Below, piece by piece: positions 10,898-24,335 of a stretch of DNA of 64,000 nucleotides. The translations under genes and the position numbers were made by a program. The notes below the pieces were generated by a model. The model saw nothing but the letters and a program-made list of their open reading frames with translations, was not told where the DNA came from and made no database searches. The stretch is from Astragalus membranaceus (Eukaryota; Streptophyta; Magnoliopsida; Fabales; Fabaceae), in contig CM076849.1 of assembly GCA_039519185.1 (NCBI GenBank), forward strand, positions 65,764,834 to 65,828,833. Reading direction: 5' to 3'. Position 1 is the stretch's first letter; each line of letters opens with the position of its first letter.

Positions 10898-10945
10898 CGT
10901 CAAGCTAGTGACGTTAAAAGAGCGCTGCGTGGGAGGCAACCCACG
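10898..10945 (+). promoter_or_regulatory. Tandem RNA stem-loop pair after the Athila-A stop codon
   Basis: Hairpin 1 pairs CGTCA with TGACG around loop AGCTAG (10898-10913). Hairpin 2 pairs CGTGGG with CCCACG around loop AGGCAA (10928-10945). The linker contains TTAAAAGAGCGCT. Hairpin 1 starts 16 bases after the TGA. The same arrangement occurs at 43880-43929 and 35221-35267, with loops kept and stems changed in compensating ways, which suggests selection on RNA structure. The function is unknown to me. Candidates are stop-codon context, RNA stability, packaging or export. Confidence 0.7.
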
Positions 10946-11890
10946 GCTTAATGTATTTTTTGATTTGTTGAAAAATAAAATACCCCAGGGCCGAGTATCC
11001 TGAACCAGACAGCCAGGTGAGCTCTGCTAAACCCTTTTTTGTTTAAATTGAAAAATCATTGAGGACAATGCCTAGTCCAAGCATGGGGGGGTATTTTATT
11101 ACTCTTATTAGGAATGTCTTTATTGCTTTGCCGAGTTTTTATCTTTTTGTACTTTGAGTTGTATCTGCTCCCTCCATCACGAAACTTTGTGAACCCTAAA
11201 GCATGTTTTAGATAAGCCTTTTTTGGACAAAAATAATTTTTCAATCTTTCATTAGCAATCATCTAGGTGGACTGGTTGGGAGCAACAAAAATTGTATCAT
11301 GGTTCGATTTCTACCTCTAGGGCTTTTTCACACACACACACACTACTGAGACTGTTTTCAGTTGTTAATACAATTAGAAGGACTGAAAAGAAACTAGTGA
11401 CCTGGTTCTCTTGGTGACATTCACTGGATGCGCGGTTACTGGAGAAAAACGTCTGAGTTGGGGTATTTTAAAAAAAAAAAAAAAAAATTTGCAAAACCAA
11501 TTCAAAATGCAAAAATTGGTGCATTTTAAATGTCAAAATGAATGGTTAGCATATACAATCAAAGAAAAAGAAAAAGAAATATTGCTTGAATACCCAACGT
11601 ATAAAGACCCTCATTTGAGACCCGGTCTTAGTGAATGGAGGACCCAAACTTAAGAATGCTGGGGAACCGGTTCTATGATGACATTGATATCCTCTCTAAT
11701 GTATTGATACTTTAAATTTGTCTCCCAATTCCACAAGAAGCCCGGATAGTAGTTCTCAAACCGAAGTGTTAGAATTGCCCCACAGTTCGCTTAATGATTC
11801 GATGTGAAAATAAATTTCCTTCAGAATCGGCCTAAGGATTTACACTGTTTTTTGCTTGAGGACAAGCAAAGGTTCAAGCGTGGGGGAGTT
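10946..11890 (+). other. Athila-A 3' non-coding region and polypurine tract
   Basis: No convincing gene. It holds a polypurine-like block at 11061-11091 (GAGGACAATG, then GCATGGGGGGG), a short CA repeat near 11328-11341, an A run near 11471-11487, and the true polypurine tract TGGGGGAG (11881-11888) two bases before the 3' LTR. The true tract is preceded by TTGAGGACAAGCAAAGG (from 11857), which the internal block partly duplicates. Confidence 0.8.
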
Positions 11891-13491
11891 TGATAAGTCT
11901 ATTTTTACAGTCTTTTTAATAGATATTTTATTAAGTCTTTTTAGTATTTTAATTATATTTTTTGAGCTATTTTACTGCAAATGTTTACTTTTTATTTTCA
12001 GGTTTTATTTTGAAGCAAAAGCGAAAATATGAGCTAAAATGAAGAAACTTAGAAAATATTTGAGGAGGAACAATTTTTAAGACAGCAGCAACAAAAACTG
12101 GCGCAAGACAGGGCACACAGGGCGCCAAGGGCGCCAAAACAGCAAAACTGGCGCAAGACAGGCACACAGGGCGCCAAGGGCGCCAAAACAGCAAAACTGG
12201 CGCAAGACAGGCACACAGGGCGCCAAGCAGCACACGCACGACCCTGAGTGTACCACGCACGACCCTAGTGCAAAACTGGCGCACGACCCTGGCACATAGG
12301 CGCACGACCCTGGGGAAAAACTGGCACAGAGCTGGCGCACGACCCTGGGTGTACCACGCACGACCCGTGCGTGTCTCCAACTGAAGATTGCCCATTTTGG
12401 CAGAGCTGGGCGCACGACCCAAGCTTGCCAGCAACGCAGCACAGCTGTTGCCAGCACAAGGCGCACGACCCGGGCACCATAGGCGCACGACCCTAGTGCA
12501 AAACTGGCGCAGAGCAGCCAAAATTGACTGGCCAGGGCGCACGACCCAGGCACATGGGCGCACGACCCTGGCACCAGACAAGTCAATTTTGGCTGCACCC
12601 ACTTGCTGATGGCTTTCCCTTGCCACTTGATTTGCCACTTTTTTTATGACCATTTTGCCCCTCCTCTCAAGTGCCTTAGACCTAATATTTTCCTATAAAT
12701 AGAGGCTTGATCCTCACTTGTAACTAAGCTTAAATTTTGTGAGAAAAATCCATGAGAAGGTTTCCTCTAAGATTCATGACTTCACTTTAATTTCTCGCTT
12801 TTTACTTTCTCGCTTTTTACTTTCTCGCTTTTTACTTTCTCGCTTTTTACTTTCTCGCCCTTTTATTTTCCAAGTCATTTACTTTCCTTGCTATTTAAAT
12901 TCTCGCTCTTTACTTTCTCGCTCTTTACTTTTCGCTCTTTACTTTTTCGCTCTTTTATTTTCCCTGCTATTTACTTTCTTGCCCTTTTATTTTCCAAGTC
13001 ATTTACTTTCATTGCTATTTAATTTCTCGCTCTTTACTTTTCGCTCTTTACTTTTTCGCTCTTTTATTTTCCTTGTTATTTACTTTTTTGCCCTTTAAAT
13101 TTCCAAGTCAAGTAAACTACTGGCAAGTCAAGTAAACTACTGGCAAGTCAAGTAAATTACTGGCAAGTCAAGTAAATTACTGGCAATTTACTTTTCAAGC
13201 AATTTACTTTCTTGTCATTTACAATTCCGCTATTTATGATTTTTGCACTTTACCGCTTTCTTTTATTTCTCGCTATTTAACTTTATGTCTTCTTCTTTTA
13301 TTTTCTTTTCTCCTCTTTTGTCTACAATGATCATGAGTGAGTAGACTTTACTAAAATATTCCTTCTTTCCAAAAACACTTTCTTTTCAGTTAATCAACTT
13401 TGAAAAATTAATTTGGTATTCACTTAGGCTCTCCCTGTGGACCGATACTCTTTTATTACGCGATACGACCCGTGCACTTGCGGGGCTATCA
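11891..13491 (+). repeat. 3' LTR of Athila-A
   Basis: A 1601-bp LTR from TGATAAG to GGGCTATCA, uninterrupted and nearly identical to the 5' LTR. It contains the CGCACGACCC word array (12108-12570), TATAAATA (12694-12701) and the pyrimidine repeats. It is followed by the target duplication GGTGG. Confidence 0.96.
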
Positions 13492-13605
13492 GGTGGCTGG
13501 GTTGGCAACGATGGTGGTGGTAGGGTTAGAACCAAATATCTGCTCTACACACATCTTCTCGCAGTGGCGTGCTGGTTGGTGGTTGGAAGTGTGAAGGGCG
13601 TTGAG

Positions 13606-14756
<1,151 letters not shown>

Positions 14757-14764
14757 GCGTTGAG

Positions 14765-15398
14765 AAAGGGTTTGGAGAAGAGGAACAGTGCTCAGCTTGG
14801 TGTTCCCGCTGCAAAAGTCTTGACTTTTGAGTTTTTTAATAAGTTTAAATCACAACCGTCGGATTTCATTTATGCCACGTGTCACATTATTATTAAAAGA
14901 AATGGTGATGTCCATTTCCTCTCCAAATGGAGAGGATCCGGACCCGTCATCAACTCAACCTCGTTTGGAGACCAACAAGCAGCTCGTCAGAAATGAAAAC
15001 TTTATTGACAAATTTGATGCTTGTAGGTTTTTTTTGATAAACAATGTTAGTGAGGGTGGGGAAATGTTAGTTTACTGGGTTTGAACCCGAGACCTCATTC
15101 TTGCACTCATTTGATGTTTGTAAGTAATTTTCTGTCGAAATTTGACAATTTCTTGTAGTACCTCATTCGACAGTTTTACATTTTTCACTGGCACTTAAAT
15201 TTATTTATTTATTTTATCAAAAAACTTAAATTTAGTTTGGATGTTAAAAAGTAATAAATGTACTGTATACCTCCCCATGTGGTACTTAGGGCCAAAATAG
15301 CAGCCCATTCCTTTTGATTGAACAAGTTAAGCAAGAGTGTGTAGTGAGATATTTTAAGGTAAGGTATATTTTATTTTACAATAAATGATCATTAATTA
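14765..15398. other. Intergenic sequence, nothing recognised
   Basis: No frame, terminal repeat or RNA gene that I can support. Short frames of 78-85 codons near 14760-15084 overlap each other and show no motif. Confidence 0.6.
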
Positions 15399-15696
15399 TG
15401 TTCTGTACCGTATCTCGGGGTCCCTGACCAACGGGCTCCGTTTCGATCCGAGGTGGGGTAGTACCTGCAAAGACACTCCGACACTCAAGTCAGCGGGTGA
15501 GTTGATTACAGGTAAGAATCTTGGTGAGTATGCCTACCTTAGTCATGGCATTAATACTTATTAATTGAGTCAAAGGTGAGTTTGACCTAATTGATCAGAG
15601 CCGTCCATTATAGGGTTTTGATCGCAGCCGTTCGTTCATGGACTTGCCATTGGTATTGGGTCTCATCTGATTTTGGGCGCGGTCCAATTCGTAACA
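15399..15696 (-). repeat. 3' LTR of the Tat element
   Basis: 298 bp, with close matches at 54230-54390 and 55413-55561. Just to the right, GTTGCCCCCCAAGTCGGG (15697-15714) is, on the minus strand, a purine-rich tract with six G residues, as expected for the polypurine tract next to a 3' LTR. Confidence 0.8.
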
Positions 15697-16267
15697 GTTG
15701 CCCCCCAAGTCGGGTCGCCTAGGGCCGAGCCTGATTTGTAAGCTTGTCCGGACTCTGTGCATGCTTCGAGTTAGATGATCAACTGATCTGGCGACCTTCT
15801 CTAAGGTCGGGCTTATACCAATAACTGGCCTCTGCCCCCAATCCTGGAATATTCGAGGACTCAGTCCTCAACTTGCGGCCTTTTCTGAGGTCGGGCTTAT
15901 ACCTTCGAGGGTTTCTGCCCCCAACCTCGGAAAATCCGCGTTCCGGTCTTGCCTTGCCATTGCTGCATGGCGTGATTGAGGTGACCATTGAGTGACTCAA
16001 GGTGTCAGTTTAATGATGGCGTCTCGATTCACGCATCTGACAACAATGTCAGTCATTAGGCGCGTCGTTCGATGACGGCTGGTGTAATGATGACACTTCG
16101 ATTCACGCGTGCGCTGCTACTATTGCTGGTTGGACGTGCCTTTTCGGCTTCGACCCATTCATTTGTTCTGAATCTTTGCTATTCGCTCTGAAAAAACGAA
16201 CTTCACATCGTCTTTCCGAGCTTCATTCTCCGATCCAGCATCTCGTGGAGAGGGTTTCTGCGTTCCA

Positions 16268-18719
16268 ATGGAGCGAGATTGTCAAGATACGCAGATTCAT
16301 TTAACTCCGACAAGCTTCCGTTATCCGAGGTTAGTGACTTTGCCCTGCTATTTATGTTGGCTGGGACTTCCCCCAGCCTGCTTTTATTCGCACATGGTGG
16401 CGGTCGTGAGGTCAGGTTTTGTCTTGGTCCCAGACCCACCGCATCACTCATTCCTGATTTTGTGTACCCCACTTCTGCAGGTCCGATCTGGCAAGGACGA
16501 AACAGACCCTCGGGGTTATCACCGTTGATCGTCTGAACATCGCGAAACTGATGAGTTCCGTCCCTGATTCTCCGGTGGGTGACCGCCCCGAGAATGCCGA
16601 GCCAGTAGAGCCTGAAGTTCAAGAGCATTTGGATTCCGCCCCTACGAGCTATCAGGCGGATGACGACCTTTGAGTTGACGATCGTTCTCCCGAGGTTCCA
16701 ACAAACGAGCTGATGGAGGTGGACCAACCGAATGAGCATCGGTCCGAAGACTTGGTAATAGTAGAGTCAGATTTGTCACAAGCAGAAGATCAGAAGAGCA
16801 CAAATTTCCAAGACTCTGAGACCACTGAAACTGAATCTGAAGCTGTGGAGGTTGGTTTTGAGAGCGAGGATGAAAGTCGGAACAACGAGAGCGACGTTGA
16901 CGAATATTCTAGTACTGGGGTCGAATCGGTCGACGTTCCCCTGCTGCTGTCTTTGTCAACCCCCCGCGAATATTCGTGGGTCTCAGAGTCATTATTGGCG
17001 ACCCGATCCCAATACGAGGCCGGAATCGACATGAGCAAATTCATTGACATGATTTCAGGGAGATAAGGTCAGATATGGAATGTGGAGGGCATGGCGATTG
17101 ACCAGCATGCCGATGCTTGGGCCTCCACCGTTAAGTTCGTCATGTACGAGGTGACGATTTCCACCATAAACATCCGACCTCTGAGCTTTTGAGTTGGTGT
17201 GCCTTCATTTAGAGAGGCCGGTGTCAGCCAATTTGTTCTTTCATCTTTTCGAGATAAATCGGAGGCATGAGGAAGGATAAAAAGATCGGTGGGAGCACGT
17301 TAGCCTTCAAGCCAGAAGAAATACCAAGATCTTCCAGCCCTTCAAGGACTCTTTGAAGGGGAGCTGGAAAGACAAGTTTTTCTTCGTCGAGCCTGTGAAT
17401 TCCGATGCCATAAAGTATGTTGGAAAGTACAGCGAGGACGAAACAATTCCTGGAGTCCACCAAGTTCCCAATTGGCTGGACTCTTGCCCACTACAATCGT
17501 CAGCCTAAAGCTTACACCGTTAGTAAGGAGGTTAAGTGACGTGGATAAAGAAACCATGGCGATCCTGATTAACTACGCCGATCTGATTCCCTACACCGAC
17601 CCCAAGAAGTTTGGTTTCGATACTGCGACTTTGGTTCAAGGCGGTACCAAATCAGAGGTTTTAAGAGTGCTTGGTAGGGTTGGACACCGAGTTTTTTCCT
17701 AATTTGTCTGAACTAAACCCACAAGTTTTCTAACTCGTCTCCAAATTTGTTTGTTTTGCAGATAACATGTCGATCGCTGACAAGTTTGCTGCCATGAGAG
17801 CAAAAGCTGAGAGGAAAACCGGTCTGGGCAAAAGCAGTTCTGATGCTCAGTCAACCCCTCGACGTGAGGAGATCCTGAACGTTTCTCCCATCACCACTGT
17901 GACGGTGGAAGAGCTTGAAGGTCAACCCTCTGATCTTCAACATCGGAGGCGGCAGGCGGTCTTCCTCCCTGGGAAGGATACGGCAGGAGGACCTACTCAA
18001 GTTCGGGAAAAAAGAGTCTGTTATGGGCTTGAAGATTCTCTCCGGGCTTCGAAGAAGAGCCGCCACGGGAAAGAAACGGCGAAGAAACGCAAGGCATCGG
18101 GCTTCCCTGTGGAAGGCTCGGTTTTAAAGAAGACATATGAGGAGTACTGCGCCGACCCGATCAAAGCTTCAGTGAGGGTCTTCTGGCACTTGGTCGACAT
18201 CACCAGAAAGCAGACAGAAGATGCCGAGAATCGAGCCAGGGGTAAGGCCTAAAGTACGTTCTTTCATTCTTGTTTGCTTATGTTTTTGACTTGCGCTATT
18301 TCTCCATTGAGAAGCTCAGAAAGGAAAGGAAGAGGAAAAGGCCCGGGCTTTGCAGGCTCAGACAAAATTGGATTCGGCCTTGAGTGATTTGGCCAAAGCC
18401 CAGGAGAAGCTCTCCGACCTTCAGAAGGACAAGGAGAAAGCGGAAAACAGCGTGGAAATCGGCGGCAGATAGAGCCAAAGATCAGGAACTTCAGCTCGTA
18501 GCATCCGAGGTCAACTCAAAAGGGGTGCGCGATGCTAACCTAGCACTCCAAACTCGAGTGACCGAGCTCGAGGCTGAGTTGAAGAACGCCAGAGAGGAGA
18601 AAGGCTCCTATCCAAATTTTGATCTCCACTCGAGAGTCACCGAGCTTGAAGAAGAACTGAGGACTGCCAAGGCAGGGAAAAAGGCCGCAGAGTTGGAGGT
18701 GGCCGAGACTGCGGAGTAG
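16268..18719 (+). pseudogene. Tat-element antisense extra ORF, broken
   Basis: On the strand opposite gag-pol, a protein can be followed in pieces. These are an N-terminal part from an ATG at 16268, a very acidic Ser/Glu-rich part (16713-17066), a middle part visible at 17250-17640 only with frame changes (FVEPVNSDA on one frame, then MAILINYADL), a basic part (17767-18252), and a coiled-coil tail of heptads (18384-18719, LQTRVTELEAEL). Tat elements are known to carry an extra ORF here, sometimes antisense, with a transposase- or mobile-domain-like product of unclear role. The region just before 17761 (TTTGTTTTGCAG) looks like a 3' splice site. Frameshifts and stops make it non-functional as it stands. 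Confidence 0.6.
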
Positions 18720-19215
18720 GCTCTCGAGATGAATGTGCTGGGATTTTCAAATGCTCTTGAGCAGGTGGCTGTATCCTAACCTCCTTCATCCCTGATACGG
18801 AGATATTGAAGCCGGAACATGGAGTGGAGAGGGGCAAGATCCTCAAGGTCGATCCTGTTACCCAAAAGCGTATCCTCATCTACCCCCTTCTTCTGACCTT
18901 TGAACCAAGACTCTAGGAGTGGTCTCCTTTCTTTTTGTGTACAGGTTCCGGGCTCCGAATGGAGCCGGTGTTTTGTTCTACAACTGATTAACCATTTGAA
19001 TTCGAGGGCCCAGCCGTATTCGGTGATAAGTTGTAATATTTTGCTTGCTTTTATAAAGTTCTAATTCCGGTTTTATGTTACCTCGCCCATTCTTTACTTT
19101 TTGCCCGTTAATAATTTAACTTTTTTTTTAAAACAAAAGGAAAGGAGCCTCGTTAAAACCTTCTGATGCAAAACCCTCTTTAGGGATAAAAACATCTAGA
19201 AGGAAAGAGTACTCC
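18720..19215 (-). other. Tat 3' non-coding DNA
   Basis: No gene. It contains GCCTCGTTAAAACC near 19147 and an AAGGAAAGAGTAC segment near 19200, which I recognise as recurrent in plant Tat-element 3' regions. It is followed at about 19216 by the 3' end of the minus-strand LINE. Confidence 0.5.
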
Positions 19216-19294
19216 CCCCTATTTCATTAAGAAACAAAAAACAAAAATACAAGAAGCATGGGGGGACATAGACCAAAACCCATGCAAACAAACA

Positions 19295-22200
19295 TTATTG
19301 CCTGAAACGAAAATAAGGAAGATCAACCCTATTACGGATAAAATCATCCTTAATAAAATAAGGAATAGAATTCCACCATTGGAAACCAAACAGGTTGATC
19401 CCATGAGATGCAAGCTTATCAGCGCAGTGATTCCCTTCCCGAAAAATATGAGTGCAAGTGACCATCATTGATTTGAGCAGACCCATGCAATTAAGACAAC
19501 GATTGCGGAGATTCCAAGGCACAATGGAGTGAGACGAGAAAGCCCTAACAGCAAGTTGAGAGTCACTTTCAATCCATAAACGATGCCAACCCTTGCGGAA
19601 AGCCACTTCAATGGCGACCATGACACCGACAAGCTCAGCATGAAGAGCGTAATTTGTACCAAGAGGAAGCATAAAACAGCCAAGAGACTCAGCATTACTG
19701 TCGCGAAAGATACCCCCACAGGCAGCTAAACCAGGAGAACCCCTTGCAGCGCCATCAGTATTACACTTAACCCAAAAGCAAGGAGGAGACTTCCAGATAA
19801 CCTCTATAGTTGTAGGAGCCTTATGAGGCTTGCAATCAACCGAAAAACCCTTAAGAATCACAAAGTCCTGCATGGAGTTAGACGTGGAGCCCTTGCTGAG
19901 ATTATCCAAAATGTTCACATTTGCCATGATCAAGTTTTTCAGGTAAGTGGGCAATATCTTCTTGTTGTCAAAACGAATCTGATTCCAAGAGTACCAAATA
20001 GCCCAAAAAACGTTAATAACAGCAGCGGAAACAACATCCTGCACTTGGTCCGACCAAGGGCGCAGACAGACATCAATAATCGTCTCTGGGGAGGAAACAT
20101 CAATATTAAGAGTGAGCTTGCCACTAAGCCAGTCCCAAAGCTGCTTAGCGAAAGAACACTCACAGAAAAGGTGCAATGAGGACTCATAATCCGCTTCACA
20201 GAGACTACACATGGAAACAGTACCACATCCACGGCTTCTGAGCTGCTCATCAGTTGGCATACGGTGATGGAGGATACGCCACATAAGAAGAGACTTGGAT
20301 GGGGGGACAACACTTCGCCAAATATTCTTGAACCACCTACTACGTTGCCCAATTGGCCTGAAGTAAAGATAAGGACTTTTAAAAGTAAGCATACCATCGG
20401 TAGAGTTTTTCCAAATCAGCTGATCTTGAGAGTCAAATGAAGGCAGATCTTTTTCCTGAAGGAGCGAAGCCAGCTGTGGAAAGATGTTGGAAAGAGAAGC
20501 AGGGATACACCAGTGACCATTCTGAATGAAGTCACAAACACGGGCCTTGAGATAGAGCTGATGATGCTTAGGGACATTAAGAAGATTTACCAGAGGGGCC
20601 AACATCCAAGGATCAAGCCAAATGTTGATACAGTCACCTTTACCAATTTGCCATATGCAGTTTTCTTGGATGGTGGAAAGGTGTTCACGCAAATGACCCC
20701 ACAAAGAAGAACTGATATGATAAGAGATCGCAGTATTATTTCTGAAGACCCTAGATCTTAATAGAACAGCCCAGCTGTTCTGGGAAATGCTGAGCTCCCA
20801 GCTGAGCTTTAGACAGGCTGCCTTATTAGTGTCTTTGAGGGACCTAATCCCAAGACCCCCCTCAGCGGTTGGTCTACAAACCTTATGCCAAGCCACAGTA
20901 ACCACTTTACGCTGATTGACGTCACCAGACCAAATGAAATTTCTAATCCAAGAATCCACAGTATTCAACAAAGAGGAAGGCCATTTGTAAATCAGGAAGC
21001 TGTAAATTAACATGCTTTGAACAACCGACTTGACTAGCTGCGCACTTCCGGCGATAGAGAGAAGGGAAGCTTTCCACGCTGATAACTTGGCTTTAATCTT
21101 GTAAGCGATTGGCATTAAATAAACAGCTTTAGGCTTACCTTTGAAAATTGGAATACCCAGGTAGGTGAACGGCAACTGGCCAATTGGAATACCCTAAGAT
21201 TAATAAAGAGGTGATATGTGATGTATGGACCGTGTCATTAAGAATTGTGATTATGATCTTTGTCATGGAGTCTCATGCATACATAAGGCTGCGGTCTGAG
21301 TTTATATTGTGATGGTAAGGCTGCGGTCTGAGTTCTATATTGTAATGGTAAGGTTGCGGTCTGAGTTTGATATTATGATGATGAGGCTGCGGTCTGGGAA
21401 AATGGTACCACATGCATAACTGTATTGCATACATCCTCATGATAAGCATGTGAGTGGTTGATTGTATGAACTATGCTACTGTGTGACTGTATGAGTGCGA
21501 TACTATGATAAAATATACTTCTTATTATAGTCTTTATTATATGGTTTGAGACTCACCCTTCTGTTGTTGTTTACCACAGGTAGCCCTGAGTGAAGGCTTA
21601 CTCCCTTCATTCCTGAGTCGGTCTGCTCTGATACGTGACACCTAGGGGGTGGGCTTAGGATTCTAGTGTTATTCCTTTTGCTGTCGAACTATATACGTAA
21701 TGATTTAATGATTTTGATGAGGCTGTTGTTTGGCATTTTTGAGATTATGGTATTTTCCGCTGTGTAACATTCATTTTCTAGCGTTTGGATTTTATTGATG
21801 AATTCTTGAGTATTCCATCCCATTAAGGGTGTTGCGTATTATAAAGATGGAATGAAAGCTCATGCTGATTTTGTCGTTGTTAGATTAAAGTTATGTGTAG
21901 CATTCCATTGAAACGAAATTTTGAAACTCTGATCTTTATGATAAATAGCCGGGTAGAATGGGGTGTTACAGATTCCACATCTACTTTTTGTGTGAAGGTG
22001 TTCCGGGATAGTTGGGCTTGCTATTTACACTACAATCCGTCGCAAAAAATCTACCGCTGCCGGATATTGGGAATGGCGCCCAAATGAACTGTAGATTTTC
22101 TAGAGTTAACAATATGACCAAAAGCTTCACCATACTTAGTAAAGAAGTTGAGGAGATTATGGAGATTTCTCTGTGAAGCTCTGCAAAAAATCATGATGTC

Positions 22201-24270
22201 ATCAGCATAAAGGGTATGAGAGGGAACCTGAGTACCTCTAGGACCATTGATTAACTAGAGGTCCCCATCCTGCACCAGCTTGGAGATCCCTCTGCTCAAA
22301 ACCTCTTCAGCCAAGCAGAAAAGAAGTGGGGAGAGGGGGTCCCCTTGACGCACACCCCGCTTGCAACTAAAGTACCCAGAAGGCTTGCCATTGACAGAGA
22401 TCGAAAGCCTTGCAGAGTGCAAAAGAGCATTAACCCAATCGCAGAATTTACTATTAAAACCAAAAGCCTTGAGGACTCTCAGAAGGAAATTCCAGTCCAA
22501 AGTGTCAAAAGCTTTCGTGACATCAACCTTTAGAGCCATATTACCACCAAAGGACCTGTTATGCAGCATATTAATGGCTTCGGAAGTTAAGCAGATGCAA
22601 TCCGAAATGTTCCTACCTTGAATAAAACCACGTTGTTGAGGAGAAACGATACGGGGAGCAATTCTGGAGAGACGATCAGCAAGCACCTTAGTGATAATCT
22701 TAAACTTGAAGTTAGCAAGGGCAATAGGCCGGAACTTCTCAATACTGTCAGCACCGTTGACTTTAGGAATAAGGACCACCAAATTAGAGTTGAAATTCGG
22801 AAGCAGCCAGCCATGTTTGAAGAATTGCTGAACCGCGCTCACCATTTCTTCAGCGATGATATCCCAGTAATGCTGAAAAAAGAAAGCGCCAAAACCATCC
22901 GGGCCAGGGGCACCGTTAGGATTCATAGAAAAGATGGCCTGCTTGATCTCTTCCCTATTAGGAACATTGGTGAGCATATTATTCTCCTCACCTGTAACAA
23001 GATTAGGGATAATCTCCTCCACCATACCATTATCAAGACAATGATTATTAGAGGCAAAGATATTCTCAAAATAATTAACAACATGAGATTCAATATAATT
23101 AGAAGAAGTAAGAAGAGCATCACCATGCTTTAGGGCAGTTATTTGCTTGGTAATATGTCTAATCCTGACCATCTGATGGAAAATTTTTGTGTTTCGATCA
23201 CCATGTAAGTGCCAATTAAGTCTAGATTTTTCGAGCCAAAAATCCTCTTGGGAAGCTAGAGCTTGCTGCAGCTCAAGCTAAAGGGTTTTTTCTTGCTCAT
23301 CCAACAACTCTGAGTAGCCAACATTATCAATCTGCGCTTGAACGTGGTCTAGGGATGCATTCGCAACTTGCACCCGTAAATTAACGTCCCCAAAGACTTC
23401 TTTATTCCAAGCCTTAAGCTTTACCTTAAGATTTTTGAGCTTTTGATTGAGGACCACCATCGGGCAGCCAACAACATGAGAATGCCAAGCCTCCGTAATC
23501 ACATTCAGGTAGTCAGGGTGATTCGCCCAGGTGCGAAGGAATTTAAAAGAGGAGGGATGAGCACCATCTGTAATCTGAAGATCAAGCAGTAAAGGGAAAT
23601 GATCAGATTTAGCTTTAGTAAGAGTATAGCAGGAGATACCTGTATAAAAAGTAAAGCATGCGTCATTGCAAATAGCCCGATCAAGTCTTTTCTCCGTGAA
23701 AGCCCTGCCTTTACGGCCATTAGACCAAGTGTACTGAACACCCCTAGTCGGTAGATGAATCAAGTTGTTCAGATTGGTCCAGTACTGAAACTCTTCGCAA
23801 GCAGTTTTAGATGGTGTGCCATTACCCCTATATTCATGGCTGCCCAAAATAGCGTTCCAGTCCCCAATAAAGCACCAAGGGATTTTATAAGTTTGCTGGA
23901 GAAGAGAAAGATCCTGCCAAAGAGAACGCCTACCCAGATAGCTACAAGAAGCATAGATTGCAGAAATACCAACTGTAGTATTTTTAACCTCCACTGTAAA
24001 AGAAACATGCTGATCTGAGCTAGCGATAACAGTAAGATTGAAGTTGTCCTTACAGACACACCAGAGGTTAGGAATTAAAGTATTCCTGTCATTAGTAGCA
24101 AAGACTTTCATACCAAACCGAGACCAATACCTGCACGGAAAATCATCTAGAGAACACCAAGGTTAAGAAACAAAAACAAAATCAGGCTTGTTAGAAGAAC
24201 AAAGCTTTTTAAGAGCTAATCTTGTGGGGGGATTAGCAAGGCCCCTTGTATTCCAATATAAGCACTTCAT
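19295..24270 (-). pseudogene. LINE ORF2: endonuclease, reverse transcriptase, zf-RVT and RNase H (disrupted)
   Basis: From the ATG at 24270 (MKCLYWNTRGL) an APE-type endonuclease is followed by RT with KAFDTLDW, GVRQGDPLSPLLF and YADD (near 22215). After the inserted LTR fragment come GQLPFTYLGIPIF (21180), the zf-RVT region (WRILHHRMPTDEQLRSRGC) and a plant RNase H domain (CNTDGAARG, WIESDSQL) ending at 19295. Such a protein nicks target DNA and copies LINE RNA at the nick. It is dead: stops at 24163-24165 (replacing the residue after FVFVS, normally the catalytic Glu of the endonuclease), 23278-23280 and 22255-22257, further stops near 22030-22060, and the insertion at about 21194-21970. 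The 626-codon C-terminal part is still open. Confidence 0.9.
21194..21970 (+). mobile_element. Truncated Tekay-type LTR inside LINE ORF2
   Basis: Ends GGGTGTTACA like the other Tekay LTRs, but its 5' part is missing. It contains four copies of a unit built on AAGGCTGCGGTCTGAGTT (21289-21400), then GGTACCACATGCAT, then ACTCACCCTTCTG and an acceptor-like TTACCACAG (to 21589). The same order occurs in the Tekay solo LTRs at 39047 and 44937. About 60 bases to its right (21971-22030) also do not fit the LINE, so the exact insertion edge there is uncertain. Confidence 0.65.
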
Positions 24271-24335
24271 TGAGCAAGACTTTGAGATCCTGCCCTTGAA
24301 TGGGTTGTAATTGGGGTGATAGCTTTCTTTTTCTG

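Larger units (their letters stand above)
2546..13491 (+). mobile_element. Athila-lineage Ty3/gypsy retrotransposon (Athila-A), structurally intact
   Basis: The element is bounded by LTRs starting TGATAAG and ending CTATCA, and flanked by the direct repeat GGTGG (2541-2545 and 13492-13496). After the 5' LTR come a tRNA-Asp-type primer site, one long gag-pol frame, a 1-kb 3' non-coding region with two stem-loops, and a polypurine tract touching the 3' LTR. The two LTRs differ by only about nine substitutions plus one 15-16 base repeat-unit difference, once the nested solo LTR is removed, so the insertion is recent. Native length is about 9.65 kb. No envelope-like ORF follows pol. It inserted just upstream of the first ATG of the minus-strand AT-hook gene. 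Confidence 0.95.

Noticed and set aside
10898..10945. Hammerhead-type ribozyme as an explanation of the double stem-loop
   Set aside because: The conserved CTGATGA and GAAA core sequences of hammerheads are absent, and the loops do not fit.
15779..16739. Minus-strand ORFs near 15.8-16.7 kb
   Set aside because: They overlap the better supported antisense Tat ORF or the Tat 3' non-coding region and show no domain.
19823..23133. Plus-strand ORFs across 19.8-23.1 kb
   Set aside because: They are shadows of the minus-strand LINE ORF2, which has clear endonuclease, RT and RNase H motifs.
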